DNA from: Parerythrobacter lutipelagi
GTDB taxonomy: Bacteria; Pseudomonadota; Alphaproteobacteria; Sphingomonadales; Sphingomonadaceae
Reading direction: 5' to 3'
DNA length: 64,000 nucleotides
Assembly (NCBI RefSeq): GCF_005434975.1
Contig: NZ_SKCJ01000002.1
Coordinates: 248,001 to 312,000 of the forward strand
A program made the position numbers and the translations under genes. Below, piece by piece: positions 34,536 through 43,751 of this stretch. The notes under the pieces were generated by a model. The model had not been told where the DNA came from, searched no databases, and saw nothing but the letters and a program-made list of their open reading frames with translations. How positions within the stretch are numbered: the first letter of the stretch is position 1; each line of letters opens with the position of its first letter.

Positions 34536-35513
34536 CTATTCAGCCTTGAGCGGGCGCGACAGCAAACCAGCCACGACCGACTTTGCATCTGCGCCTTCAA
34601 GCACCGCATTCACCGCTTCCACAATCGGCATACGGGCGTCATGTTTGGCGGCAAGTTCGCGCAAGACCGGCGCTGTGTGCGCGCCTTCAGCGACTGTACG
34701 CCGGTCGGCCATCAGATCACGCGCGGTCTGACCTTCGCCCAGCGACTTGCCGAGCGAAAAATTGCGGCTTGAGGTCGATGAGCAGGTCAGCACCAGATCG
34801 CCGAGGCCGGAGAGCCCCGCCAGCGTTTCGCGCTGTGCGCCCAGTGCATCGCCGAACCGCTGCATTTCCGCATAGCCGCGCGCAATCAGTGCGGCGCGGG
34901 CGTTTTGGCCAAGACCCAGGCCATCGACCACACCGCAGGCAATGGCGAGAACGTTCTTCACCGCGCCGCCAATTTCCGCTCCGATAACATCGTCGGAGTA
35001 ATAGGGCCGGAATTGCGGGCGGGCGATGACCGGTGAAAGCCGTTCCCACTGTGCTTCTCCGCCGCTGCAGGCGAGCGTGACCGCGGTCGGCATGCCGGCA
35101 GCGACTTCATGCGCGAAGGTCGGCCCGGACAGGATGGCGATTTCGCTTTCGCCCGCCACTTCAGCGGCGACTTCGTTCATCATCCGGCCGGTTCCGGCTT
35201 CGATGCCTTTGCTGCACAACACCAGGTCGCGCGGCGGAGCGGAGAGGTCGCCGATTGTGCGTGCCAGATGCTGAGCAGGCGTTACCGCCAGCAATGTGTC
35301 GCAGCGCGCCAGATCGGCCATGTTCCCGGTTGCACGGATAGACGGCGCGAGCTCGGCGGAAGGAAGGTATGGGGAATTGCGATGGTGGCGATTGATTTCT
35401 TCGACCACTTCGGGTTCGAGCGCCCACAACAGCACTTCTCGCCCGTCGCTTGCGAGCATTTGGGCGAGGGCAGTGCCCCAGGCACCCGCACCAATGACGC
35501 CGACACCGTTCAT
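34536..35513 (-). CDS. gpsA: Glycerol-3-phosphate dehydrogenase [NAD(P)+]
   Basis: Makes sn-glycerol 3-phosphate from dihydroxyacetone phosphate for phospholipid synthesis. The ATG at 35513, with GAGGAA upstream, starts the nucleotide-binding GVIGAGAWGTALAQML. Other signatures are LCSKGIEAGTG, ILSGPTFAHEVAAGMPT, the catalytic Lys in GGAVKNVLAIACGVVDGLG and GLSGLGDLVLTCSSTSSRN. At 325 residues it is of normal length. It starts 10 bases after the tsaD stop. Confidence 0.96.
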   Translation of the reverse strand: MNGVGVIGAGAWGTALAQMLASDGREVLLWALEPEVVEEINRHHRNSPYLPSAELAPSIRATGNMADLARCDTLLAVTPAQHLARTIGDLSAPPRDLVLCSKGIEAGTGRMMNEVAAEVAGESEIAILSGPTFAHEVAAGMPTAVTLACSGGEAQWERLSPVIARPQFRPYYSDDVIGAEIGGAVKNVLAIACGVVDGLGLGQNARAALIARGYAEMQRFGDALGAQRETLAGLSGLGDLVLTCSSTSSRNFSLGKSLGEGQTARDLMADRRTVAEGAHTAPVLRELAAKHDARMPIVEAVNAVLEGADAKSVVAGLLSRPLKAE

Positions 35514-35523
35514 GGCCAGTTCC

Positions 35524-36558
35524 TCATGCCTTATGTCCCGCGCCGCGTACGGGCTCGGCTGCTGGATCGAGCGGCCAGCGGGGCCGGGCGGCAATGTCGA
35601 GTGGGTCGGACTGGCCCGAGGCAAGCCTTTCCGCGCCCGCCCAGGCGATCATGGCAGCGTTGTCCGTACACAGTGCCAGCGGCGGGGCGACGAAACGCAT
35701 GTGGCGCTGAGCGGCGAAGTTTTCGAGTGCGGCGCGAACTGATTGGTTTGCCGCGACCCCTCCTGCCACCACAAGGGCCGGCGGAGCGGCGATTGCGCCG
35801 AGCGCGACCGCAAGCCGGTCGAGCAGACAATCGACCGCCGCTTGCTGGAAGCTTGCCGCGATATCGGCGTCTTTGTGTTTACCGCTTTCCTTGGCGCGCA
35901 GCACCGCGCTCTTGAGGCCGGCGAAGGAGAAATGCGGCTCACCGCTGCCGACCAGCGGACGCGGCAGAGGCACAGCGTCCGGATCACCGAGCTCCGACAG
36001 CCGCTCCACTGCAGGGCCGCCGGGGTAGCCGAGACCGAGGATCTTTGCTGTCTTGTCGAAGGCTTCGCCCAGCGCATCGTCGATCGTGGTTGCAAGCCGC
36101 CGGTACTCGCCAACGCCTTCGACCAGCAAAATCTGGCAATGGCCGCCTGACACGAGCAGCAGTGCATAAGGGAATGCAAGTTCAGGATCGGCAAGGCGCG
36201 GCGATAACGCATGGCCTTCCAGGTGGTTGATCGCGATCAGCGGGACATCGCTTGCCATTGCCAGGGCCTTTGCGCTGACCAGTCCGACCATTACCCCGCC
36301 GATCAGCCCGGGGCCGGCGGTCGCAGCGATCGCGTCGAGGTCTGCCAGTTGCATCCCTGCATCATCCATGACCTGAGTGATCATCGGGGCGAGTTTCTCG
36401 ACATGGGCGCGTGCCGCGATTTCAGGAACCACGCCGCCATAAGGCGCGTGCTCGGCATCCTGCGAAGCGATCCGCTGCGCCACGATACGCCGGTCTGTGG
36501 TGACGAGCGCGACGGCGGTTTCGTCACAACTCGATTCAATGCCGAGAACGATCCCCAT
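35524..36558 (-). CDS. tsaD: tRNA threonylcarbamoyladenosine transferase TsaD
   Basis: Transfers the threonylcarbamoyl group to A37 of ANN-decoding tRNAs with TsaB/TsaE. It is 344 residues with an ASKHA fold: GIESSCDETAVALV at the start, the metal-binding pair in INHLEGHALSP, TAGPGLIGGVMVG, LLVSGGHCQILLV and CTDNAAMIAWAG. A good AGGGAAAG site precedes the ATG. It is divergent from hemC across only 43 bases and leads the tsaD-gpsA-flippase run. Confidence 0.97.
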   Translation of the reverse strand: MGIVLGIESSCDETAVALVTTDRRIVAQRIASQDAEHAPYGGVVPEIAARAHVEKLAPMITQVMDDAGMQLADLDAIAATAGPGLIGGVMVGLVSAKALAMASDVPLIAINHLEGHALSPRLADPELAFPYALLLVSGGHCQILLVEGVGEYRRLATTIDDALGEAFDKTAKILGLGYPGGPAVERLSELGDPDAVPLPRPLVGSGEPHFSFAGLKSAVLRAKESGKHKDADIAASFQQAAVDCLLDRLAVALGAIAAPPALVVAGGVAANQSVRAALENFAAQRHMRFVAPPLALCTDNAAMIAWAGAERLASGQSDPLDIAARPRWPLDPAAEPVRGAGHKA

Positions 36559-36601
36559 GGCACTTTCCCTTAGCGAGATGCCCCGTTAGGGCAAGCGCCG
36601 C

Positions 36602-37531
36602 ATGAGTGACAAAATCAAACTTCGGCTCGGAACGCGCCAGTCGCCGCTTGCTTTGGCCCAGGCCGAGGAAGCGCGAGACCGGCTGTGCAATGCGCACGGC
36701 TGGTCGAAGGGCGAAGTCGAATTGGTCAAAGTGATCGCCAGCGGCGACAAGATACTCGACCGCCCGTTGGCGGAGATCGGCGGCAAGGCCCTGTGGACCC
36801 GCGAGCTGGACATCTGGCTGAGCGAAGGGCGCATCGATGCCGCTGTACACTCGATGAAAGACGTCGAGACCTTGCGCCCGGCGGGAATTACCATAGCGGC
36901 GATCCTCCCGCGCGCCGATGTGCGCGACGTGCTGATCGGTGCGCTATCGCTTGACGCAATCCCCAAGGGTGCGCGTGTCGGCACGAGCGCGCCGCGCCGG
37001 GCCGCGCAAATGTTGCACTACCGGCCCGACTGCCGGATCGTCGGATTTCGCGGTAATGTGGCGACCCGCCTCGGCAAGCTGGAGGCCGGAGAGGCCGATG
37101 TCACCCTGCTGGCCGCCGCTGGATTGCAGCGGCTGGGTGAGCAGAACATCGGCAACCCGCTCGATGCAGGTAGCTGGTTGCCAGCTCCGGCGCAGGGGGC
37201 GATCGGAATCGAATGCCGCAGCGAAGACAGCGAAACGCTGCGGCTGCTCTCAGCCATCGACCACAGCGAAAGCAGAGGTAGCGTCATGTCTGAACGCGCG
37301 TTGCTCGCAGCGCTCGGCGGCACATGTCACAGCCCGATTGCCGTTCTGACCACTGTCCGGGACGAGCAACTGACGATCCGTGCCAGTCTGTTCTGTTCGG
37401 ACGGCTCCGAGCGAGTCGACGGCACGATCACCTGCGCATCCGGCGATACGGAGGCAATCCGCGAACTGGCCCGTGACTTGCTCGAGCGATCCGGCCCGGC
37501 AGTGCGCGAATTGTTCACCGCACAGCCGTGA
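36602..37531 (+). CDS. hemC: Hydroxymethylbilane synthase
   Basis: Polymerises four porphobilinogen units in haem synthesis. It is 309 residues with LRLGTRQSPLALAQ at the start, HSMKDVETLRPAGI (catalytic Asp/Lys/Arg region), GTSAPRRAAQ and FRGNVATRLGKL. The dipyrromethane cofactor Cys is in LGGTCHSPIA. It overlaps hemD by four bases (GTGA), so the two consecutive enzymes are coupled. Confidence 0.97.
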   Translation: MSDKIKLRLGTRQSPLALAQAEEARDRLCNAHGWSKGEVELVKVIASGDKILDRPLAEIGGKALWTRELDIWLSEGRIDAAVHSMKDVETLRPAGITIAAILPRADVRDVLIGALSLDAIPKGARVGTSAPRRAAQMLHYRPDCRIVGFRGNVATRLGKLEAGEADVTLLAAAGLQRLGEQNIGNPLDAGSWLPAPAQGAIGIECRSEDSETLRLLSAIDHSESRGSVMSERALLAALGGTCHSPIAVLTTVRDEQLTIRASLFCSDGSERVDGTITCASGDTEAIRELARDLLERSGPAVRELFTAQP

Positions 37532-38229
37532 CCGGCCGCATTTACACCATCCGCCCGGAGCCGGGGTACTCGCAGACCATCGACAGCGGCCGTGAGCTGG
37601 GATTGGACATGGCGGGTGAGCCGCTGTTCGAGATCGAAACCGTTGCGTGGAACTTGCCGGAAGAGCTCGCCTTCGACGGCCTTCTGATCGGTAGCGGCAA
37701 CGTTTTCCGCCACGGCGGCGAGCAAATGGCAAAATTGGCCTTCATCCCTGTTCTTGCCGTTGGAAAGACCACTGCGGATGTGGCGAAGAACGCCGGTTTT
37801 TCAGTTGCACAGACCGGCTCGGGCGGATTGCAGGAATTGCTGAACTCGCTCACCGTTCGCTCGCTCAAACTGCTGCGGCTGGGCGGGCAGGACCGGGTCT
37901 CTCTTACTCCGCCGCGAGGCATCACGATTACGGACCGGGTCGTCTATCGCGCGGCAATGCGGGCGATGAGCACACAAATGAGCGAGGCGCTTGGACCGGG
38001 CGGGGTGGTCTTGCTGCATTCAGCACGAGCGGCAAGACATTTTGCCGAAGAATGTGACCGATGCGGCATTCAGCGCGCTAAGATTGCCATTGCCGCTATT
38101 GCTCCGCGGGTTGCCGAGAGCGCCGGCAAAGGCTGGAAGAGCGTTTCGGTTGCGCCAAGCGCGGACGACACGGCGCTTCTGGCCTTGGCGCGTGACATGT
38201 GTAACAACAATCAGGAATTACGCCGGTAA
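37528..38229 (+). CDS. hemD: Uroporphyrinogen-III synthase
   Basis: Closes hydroxymethylbilane to uroporphyrinogen III. The 233-residue two-lobed HemD fold is poorly conserved, as is normal for the family. Recognisable parts are the opening IRPEPGYSQTIDSGRELG, VGKTTADVAKNAGFSV, and late VLLHSARAARHFAEEC with IAPRVAESAG. The GTG start overlaps hemC. Position carries part of the evidence. Confidence 0.88.
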   Translation: MTGRIYTIRPEPGYSQTIDSGRELGLDMAGEPLFEIETVAWNLPEELAFDGLLIGSGNVFRHGGEQMAKLAFIPVLAVGKTTADVAKNAGFSVAQTGSGGLQELLNSLTVRSLKLLRLGGQDRVSLTPPRGITITDRVVYRAAMRAMSTQMSEALGPGGVVLLHSARAARHFAEECDRCGIQRAKIAIAAIAPRVAESAGKGWKSVSVAPSADDTALLALARDMCNNNQELRR

Positions 38230-38261
38230 GCTCGGCTTTTCGGGTCTCGGAAGAAAGAGTG

Positions 38262-39170
38262 ATGGACAAAACGATGGGAACACGCCGCTCAAGCGGTTCC
38301 ATGCAGGCGATCCTCGGGGTCGCGCTGAGTGCCTTTCTGCTCGGTGCGCTAGTGGTCTGGTATTTCTCCTGGCGCGGCTCTGATGCGCAGGATGGGGAAG
38401 CCGACGAGGCGGCGGAAGTGGCGACAGGGGCAGAAGCGCCAGCCACACTTGTCGATGCGTCACCGACGCCGACGGCAACTGCTTCGGCTCGAGTGGCGGA
38501 GGCGACAGAAGCGGTCGAGCGGGTGGCCGAGCAACAAGGCGGACTGGAATCGCGTCTTGCCGCTGCGGAACAGCGGCTGGCGAGGCTGGACCTGCAGGCT
38601 CAAGCCGCATCCGGCAATGCGGGAAGGGCTGAAGGCCTGTTGATTGCGTTTGCCGCGCGAAGGACGCTCGAGCGTGGGGAAAGCCTTGGCTATCTTGGCG
38701 ACCAGTTGCGGCTTCGCTTCGGCATGGCGCAGCCTGAGGCCGTGCGGACGGTTCTCAGCGCATCGGAAAACCCGATCCGGCTAGACCAGCTGATCGCCCG
38801 CCTCGAAGGGCTTGGCCCATCGCTGGTTACTTCCGACGAAGGCCCGTCCTTCGCCCGGTTGCGCAAGGAATTGGGCGAGCTGTTCATTGTGCGCCGTGAA
38901 ACGACCGCTTCCACCCGGCCTGACCGTGCATTGTACCGGGCACGTCTGTCGCTGGAGAGCGGACGGGTGGAGAAAGCGATCGAGGAAGTCCAGACGCTCC
39001 CCGGGGCGGACAATGCGGAAGCATGGATTGCCGATGCGAAACGCTATGCTGCGATACAAAATGCGCTCAACATTCTCGAAACATCGGCGATTGGCGAGTC
39101 GAGCGGGCTTCGGGACAGTGAAGGGCAGACGATTGAACAGCCGAGCCCGGTCGAACAGGAAGCGCGCTAG
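38262..39170 (+). CDS. Mitofilin-like membrane protein (hem operon)
   Basis: A 302-residue protein with one N-terminal membrane helix (AILGVALSAFLLGALVVWYF), an acidic Ala-rich linker, a coiled coil (about residues 80-120, SARVAEATEAVERVAEQQGG onward) and a helical C-terminal half. This architecture, and its place right after hemC-hemD, match the alphaproteobacterial relatives of mitochondrial mitofilin/Mic60 (COG4223), which shape intracytoplasmic or contact-site membranes. ATG at 38262 is preferred to an adjoining GTG at 38259. It converges on the next gene with a 4-base overlap. Confidence 0.75.
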   Translation: MDKTMGTRRSSGSMQAILGVALSAFLLGALVVWYFSWRGSDAQDGEADEAAEVATGAEAPATLVDASPTPTATASARVAEATEAVERVAEQQGGLESRLAAAEQRLARLDLQAQAASGNAGRAEGLLIAFAARRTLERGESLGYLGDQLRLRFGMAQPEAVRTVLSASENPIRLDQLIARLEGLGPSLVTSDEGPSFARLRKELGELFIVRRETTASTRPDRALYRARLSLESGRVEKAIEEVQTLPGADNAEAWIADAKRYAAIQNALNILETSAIGESSGLRDSEGQTIEQPSPVEQEAR

Positions 39171-40381
39171 GCCTTCAGGATTGCTGGCATATCGCCGGTT
39201 ACGCCGCGCGCTTCGTCCATGAACCAGGTTTTTAGGATCGGCACACGCTCGACACCGGCCATGCCGAGGCGGCGGATGGCCGATGCTGTTTTGCCCGGTA
39301 TCCCGAACAGGCGGGTCAGGCCATCGGTCGCCAGCGCCACGGTGAACGCATCGACCCCGCGCCAATTCTCGTATTTTTGCAGCAGTTGTGCGTCACCTGG
39401 ATCCAGCCCGAGGCGCATGCCATCGGCGAGCACTTCGACCAGTGCCCCGACATCGCGCAAGCCAAGATTGAGACCCTGGCCGGCAATCGGGTGGATGCCA
39501 TGCGCTGCATCGCCGATCAGTGCCAGCCGTTCAGCGGTGATACGCGCTGTGTGATGAAATCCGAGCGGGAAGGACGCGCGCCGCCCGACTGCTTCGATTG
39601 TGCCGAACAGTCCGTCCATCCGTTTTTGGACTTCAGCGAGAAATGCCCGATCGGATAGCTTCAGCGTACCCGCTGCGTCCTTCTCATCAACCGTCCACAC
39701 CAGTGCACTGCGATGCTTGCCGCCCGAATCATCGAGCATTGGCAGCAGGGCAAAGGGGCCGGCAGGATAAAATATCTCCCACGCGACATTGTTATGCGGT
39801 TTCTCGTGCACCAAACCGGCGATTATGGCGCGGTGGCTGTAATCCCACTTGGCGATAGCGAGGCCGGCTTCCTCACGGGTGGGCGAGCCCCGGCCTTCGG
39901 CTGCGATCATCAGGCTGCCATGCAATTCGGTGCCGTCAGAGAGGACCGCTGAGACGCCATGCGCGTCACGCTTGCGCTCGACGATTTCGCTCTTCGCGTG
40001 CCAGTCAATCCGTTCTTCTTCGCGTGCGGCTTCGAACAGCGCAAGCCGAAGCTCTCGGTTGGCGAACATCCGGCCGAGTGTTCCTTCATGTGGCGCAGGC
40101 GCGAAATCGATGCCGCCTGGTTTCAACTGGTCGGTAACGGCAATCGATGCGATCGGGCAGCCATGCGGCTCCAGCCGCTCGGCCAGACCGATGTTCGTGA
40201 AGAGATTCCAGCTCGCCGTCGAAATCGCCGACGCGCGCCCGTCGAAACCATCGGCAGTCAGTTCAGCGGGATCGGCGCGATCGATCACATGGCTGGTGAT
40301 TCCCTTGCGGGCTGCGGCGAGGGCCAGCGTCATGCCGACCAGGCCGCCGCCAAGGATTACGAGATCGCGTTTGTCTGTCAT
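39167..40381 (-). CDS. Ubiquinone-biosynthesis FAD hydroxylase (UbiH/UbiF/VisC family)
   Basis: A 404-residue flavoprotein monooxygenase. It has the dinucleotide-binding start DLVILGGGLVGMTLALAAA, the middle FANRELRLALFEAA, and the second FAD motif ALIGDAAHGIHPIAGQGLNLGLRD, typical of UbiH/UbiF/COQ6 enzymes that hydroxylate the ubiquinone ring. Which ring position is used cannot be told from sequence. It overlaps the mitofilin-like gene end by 4 bases, tail to tail. Confidence 0.88.
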   Translation of the reverse strand: MTDKRDLVILGGGLVGMTLALAAARKGITSHVIDRADPAELTADGFDGRASAISTASWNLFTNIGLAERLEPHGCPIASIAVTDQLKPGGIDFAPAPHEGTLGRMFANRELRLALFEAAREEERIDWHAKSEIVERKRDAHGVSAVLSDGTELHGSLMIAAEGRGSPTREEAGLAIAKWDYSHRAIIAGLVHEKPHNNVAWEIFYPAGPFALLPMLDDSGGKHRSALVWTVDEKDAAGTLKLSDRAFLAEVQKRMDGLFGTIEAVGRRASFPLGFHHTARITAERLALIGDAAHGIHPIAGQGLNLGLRDVGALVEVLADGMRLGLDPGDAQLLQKYENWRGVDAFTVALATDGLTRLFGIPGKTASAIRRLGMAGVERVPILKTWFMDEARGVTGDMPAILKA

Positions 40382-40532
40382 TGCATCGCCGTCCTAATGG
40401 CGGGCAGCCGGTAAACACAAGCCGCTTATGCGCAATAGTGGTTGCAGCCTGATAAACCGTAAAATAAGGCTCTGCAGAATTGGGACAAATAACCGGCGAA
40501 TTGCTTGAAGCGGTTTGCCCGGGGGGACAGCA

Positions 40533-43500
40533 ATGGCGACCGCCGCACCGGCTGAGGCCGGCACCAGTTTGACGAATATGCTGCGTGACAAGCGCATAGT
40601 CCTGTCCGTTCTGCTCACTGTCGGTGTGGCGCTCTTTTTCTGGACTCAGTCTCGCTATCCGGCGCTCAATGAGAAAGCCGCGATGGGCGGCGATACCAAT
40701 ATGAGCGGCATCGCTTTCGACGAAGTGCTCGAGTGGGTCCCGAACAGCGGTTTGATGTGGGACATCACTGTCAACACAGTGAACTGGATCTACACCAACT
40801 GGAAGGGCATGACCTTCGGCGTGCTGTTCGCGGCCTGCGCGCTGACACTGCTCGGCCTGATCGAGCGGCGGGGCTTCAACAATCGCTTTGCCAATGCGGC
40901 CTTGGGTGCAGCGATCGGCACGCCGCTGGGCGTGTGTGTCAATTGTGCGGCCCCGATCGCCCGCGGACTGCACAGCGCCGGAATGCGGCTTGAGACAACT
41001 TTGAGCGCGCTGGTCGCATCGCCCACGCTGAACGTCATCGTTGTCAGCATGTCCTTCGCGCTGCTGCCTCTGCATCTGGCGACGCTAAAAGTAGCCGGGG
41101 CTCTGGCGTTCGTGCTGATCGGTGTCCCCATCCTGACCCGTTTCCTGCACCCCAAGGGACTCGACGACGTCTCTTTGATGCAAATGCAAGGGGAAGTGGA
41201 CGACCGGCGCGGCTGGATTGCACGCAAGCTTGAGGCCCTCCGACCGTTGCCCGTACCGGCGTCGGATATCGACAGTTGGCCCAAGGCATTCGGCTGGCTG
41301 GCCAAGACATTTGGGCGCAATCTTCTGTTTATCGTCGCGGTGACGGTGCCGATGATGCTGTTGGCGGGCGCCTTGGGCGCGATCCTTATCACGTTCTTCG
41401 ATTTCGAGGATTTCCGGCGCGCTGTGGGTGTGCCAAGTTCGACCATCACGATCCTGCTGGCCATGACATTTATCGCGGCCGTGGCGATATTTCTGCCGGT
41501 GCCGATTGCATTCGACATCATTCTCGCGGTCATTCTGGTGAACGCCGGTTGGCCGGTGCGGTATGTCATGCCGCTGCTGTTCGCGCTCGGTTGCTATAGC
41601 GTCTATTCGATGATGATCGTGGGCCGGGCGATATCGTGGCGCATATCATTCGCGATGATGGGATCGCTGGCCGCTATGGCAGTCTTGCTAGGTGTCGCCG
41701 CCAACTGGATCGACAAGTCCATCCAGACCGAACGGCACGAAGCAAATATCGCCTATCTGGCTGGCGCGACCTCTCTTCGTGCCGCAGAAGTCGATGCGTC
41801 AGGAACGCTTGCCGCAATCGACGATTCATCCATCGCGCCCGTCAGCTATCTCCCTGTAGCCGCGACCGTTACCAATGATGGACCCGGATCGGTCCAGGCA
41901 TTCGCCATCCCTGCGATGAACGGTCCCAGTGCCGGGGCCGATACCGGATTTTCGCGCCTGATGGGACCTGAGGTTGGCCTTGATCTTCCGCCGTCGACCA
42001 CCGGTTTCGAAGTGCTGGAGCCGTTCAGTTTTTTCTGGGGCATTGCGTCAGGCGATACGACGGGTGACGGCTGGGTCGATCTGGTCATGGCCCGTAGTCC
42101 GGCAACCGGCGGGCTGGCCTATTTCCGCAATGTCGGCGGCAAATTCCAGCAATCGCCGCTGTCTCTGGGGCCGCTCGACCAGCAGTTCATCGGGAGCATC
42201 GTGCTCAGCGATCTCAATGGCGATGGCCGGCCAGACCTGTTCGTTTCGGCCTATCTGCAGGGCACGCATGTCTTCTGGAACCGCGACGGCGAATTTGCAT
42301 GGGACGACAGGGTTGATCTGGACAACGGCGATGCCGGTTTGTCAGGTGCGCCCGGCTTCGCCGATCTGGACAATGACGGCGATCTCGACATCCTGTCGGC
42401 CAATTGGACGATCGGGACCACCGCGAACAACGGCAATCCCTATCTGCTTTCCTCACAGGACCGCATCTTCTGGAATGAAGGCGACGGCACGTTCGACGTT
42501 CAGGTTCTGACCGGCGTGCCCGGAGAAAGCCTGGCTTCGCTTATCAAGGACATCGATGGCGATGGCCGGCCGGACATAATTATTGGTGACGACGTTTCCA
42601 CCGCAGACAAAATCTATCTCAATCAGGGTGATCGAAAGTTCCGCCTGGCCAAGAAGTCCGACGGGATCGTGCCTTATCTGACCCGCACTTCGATGAGTCT
42701 CGATATGGGTGATGTCGACAACGATTTGGTCGACGAAATGTACGTCGCGCAAATTGCGTGGGATCAATGGCGGATCGACTCAGTCAAACCGGAACTGAGT
42801 TATTGTGCTCGCGAAGAATTCGGGATCGAGAACAGCGAGGAATGTTTCCTGCAATTGCGCCGCCGCAGCCTTGCGGCCACATCGGCGCATTCGGTCTATT
42901 CCGATTGCGAGCAGATTGCAGACCCGACGTATCGCTGGGTGTGCGCCGCGCAAAGCCTCACCTGGCGGGCGAGCTTTTTTGGCGATTTGTCCGACTGCCC
43001 CTTGCTTGCGCGTCTGGGCGGCGAATGGGAAAAAATGTGCGAAGTAGCAGCGCGGCCCCGGTTCGAAAACGCCGAGCAGACGATGAAAGACGAAGATTAT
43101 GTCGGCGGCATCCGCAAACGGAACATCCTCTTCAAACGAGACAAATCCGGCGGTTTCGAAGATTTGACGAAAGCGTTCAACGTGGCGCAGCCGGGGTGGA
43201 GCTGGAACTCGCGCTTCGTCGATCTCGATCAGGATGGCTGGCAGGACCTGCTCGTCGCGACCGGTATGGTCTACCATCGCAACACTTTGCCCAATGCCTA
43301 TTACCGCAATCGTGGCGGCATTGGTTTCGTTCGCGCCGAAGAACGCTTTGGACTTGCCGACAATGTCCCGTCGACCACTTATGCGCTGATTGATTACGAC
43401 CGGGATGGTGATATGGATGTGATCCGCACATCGGCGGTCACTCAGCCAATTATCCACCGGAATGATGCGCCCCGAGGCGGTGCTATCTGGGTCCGGCTGG

Positions 43501-43751
43501 AAGACGAGATTGGCAACCGCGACGGTATCGGCGCGCGGATCGTCCTGACCACAGACGACGGCACCCAGCGGGTCCGGGATATCCGTCAGAGCGGCGGGTT
43601 CGCCAGTGGCATCTACCCGCAGGCACATTTCGGCATCGGTGACGCAAAGACGGCGAATCGCATTGAAATCACCTGGCGCGATGGCCGCAAATCTTCACTC
43701 ACCGGCTCATTCTCGCCGGGCTCTGAAGTGGTTGTGAAGCGTAGTCGCTAG
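40533..43751 (+). CDS. Permease fused to FG-GAP repeats and UnbV-like domain
   Basis: A 1072-residue fusion. ATG at 40533 has GGGGGGA 6 bases upstream (the open frame reaches a TTG at 40515). Residues 1-400 form about eight membrane helices, with GVCVNCAAPIARGLHSAGMR and VASPTLNVIVVSMSFALLPL resembling predicted permeases of the ArsP/DUF318 kind. From about residue 500 come FG-GAP/VCBS repeats with Ca-binding-like D-x-D/N-x-D-G loops (LNGDGRPDLFVS, DLDNDGDLDILSA, DIDGDGRPDIIIG, DLDQDGWQDLLVA, DYDRDGDMDVIR), with a Cys-rich insertion near 760-860. The end matches the ASPIC/UnbV module (IRQSGGFASGIYPQAHFGIG). The beta-propeller part should face the periplasm. I know no characterised protein with this architecture. 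Confidence 0.85.
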   Translation: MATAAPAEAGTSLTNMLRDKRIVLSVLLTVGVALFFWTQSRYPALNEKAAMGGDTNMSGIAFDEVLEWVPNSGLMWDITVNTVNWIYTNWKGMTFGVLFAACALTLLGLIERRGFNNRFANAALGAAIGTPLGVCVNCAAPIARGLHSAGMRLETTLSALVASPTLNVIVVSMSFALLPLHLATLKVAGALAFVLIGVPILTRFLHPKGLDDVSLMQMQGEVDDRRGWIARKLEALRPLPVPASDIDSWPKAFGWLAKTFGRNLLFIVAVTVPMMLLAGALGAILITFFDFEDFRRAVGVPSSTITILLAMTFIAAVAIFLPVPIAFDIILAVILVNAGWPVRYVMPLLFALGCYSVYSMMIVGRAISWRISFAMMGSLAAMAVLLGVAANWIDKSIQTERHEANIAYLAGATSLRAAEVDASGTLAAIDDSSIAPVSYLPVAATVTNDGPGSVQAFAIPAMNGPSAGADTGFSRLMGPEVGLDLPPSTTGFEVLEPFSFFWGIASGDTTGDGWVDLVMARSPATGGLAYFRNVGGKFQQSPLSLGPLDQQFIGSIVLSDLNGDGRPDLFVSAYLQGTHVFWNRDGEFAWDDRVDLDNGDAGLSGAPGFADLDNDGDLDILSANWTIGTTANNGNPYLLSSQDRIFWNEGDGTFDVQVLTGVPGESLASLIKDIDGDGRPDIIIGDDVSTADKIYLNQGDRKFRLAKKSDGIVPYLTRTSMSLDMGDVDNDLVDEMYVAQIAWDQWRIDSVKPELSYCAREEFGIENSEECFLQLRRRSLAATSAHSVYSDCEQIADPTYRWVCAAQSLTWRASFFGDLSDCPLLARLGGEWEKMCEVAARPRFENAEQTMKDEDYVGGIRKRNILFKRDKSGGFEDLTKAFNVAQPGWSWNSRFVDLDQDGWQDLLVATGMVYHRNTLPNAYYRNRGGIGFVRAEERFGLADNVPSTTYALIDYDRDGDMDVIRTSAVTQPIIHRNDAPRGGAIWVRLEDEIGNRDGIGARIVLTTDDGTQRVRDIRQSGGFASGIYPQAHFGIGDAKTANRIEITWRDGRKSSLTGSFSPGSEVVVKRSR

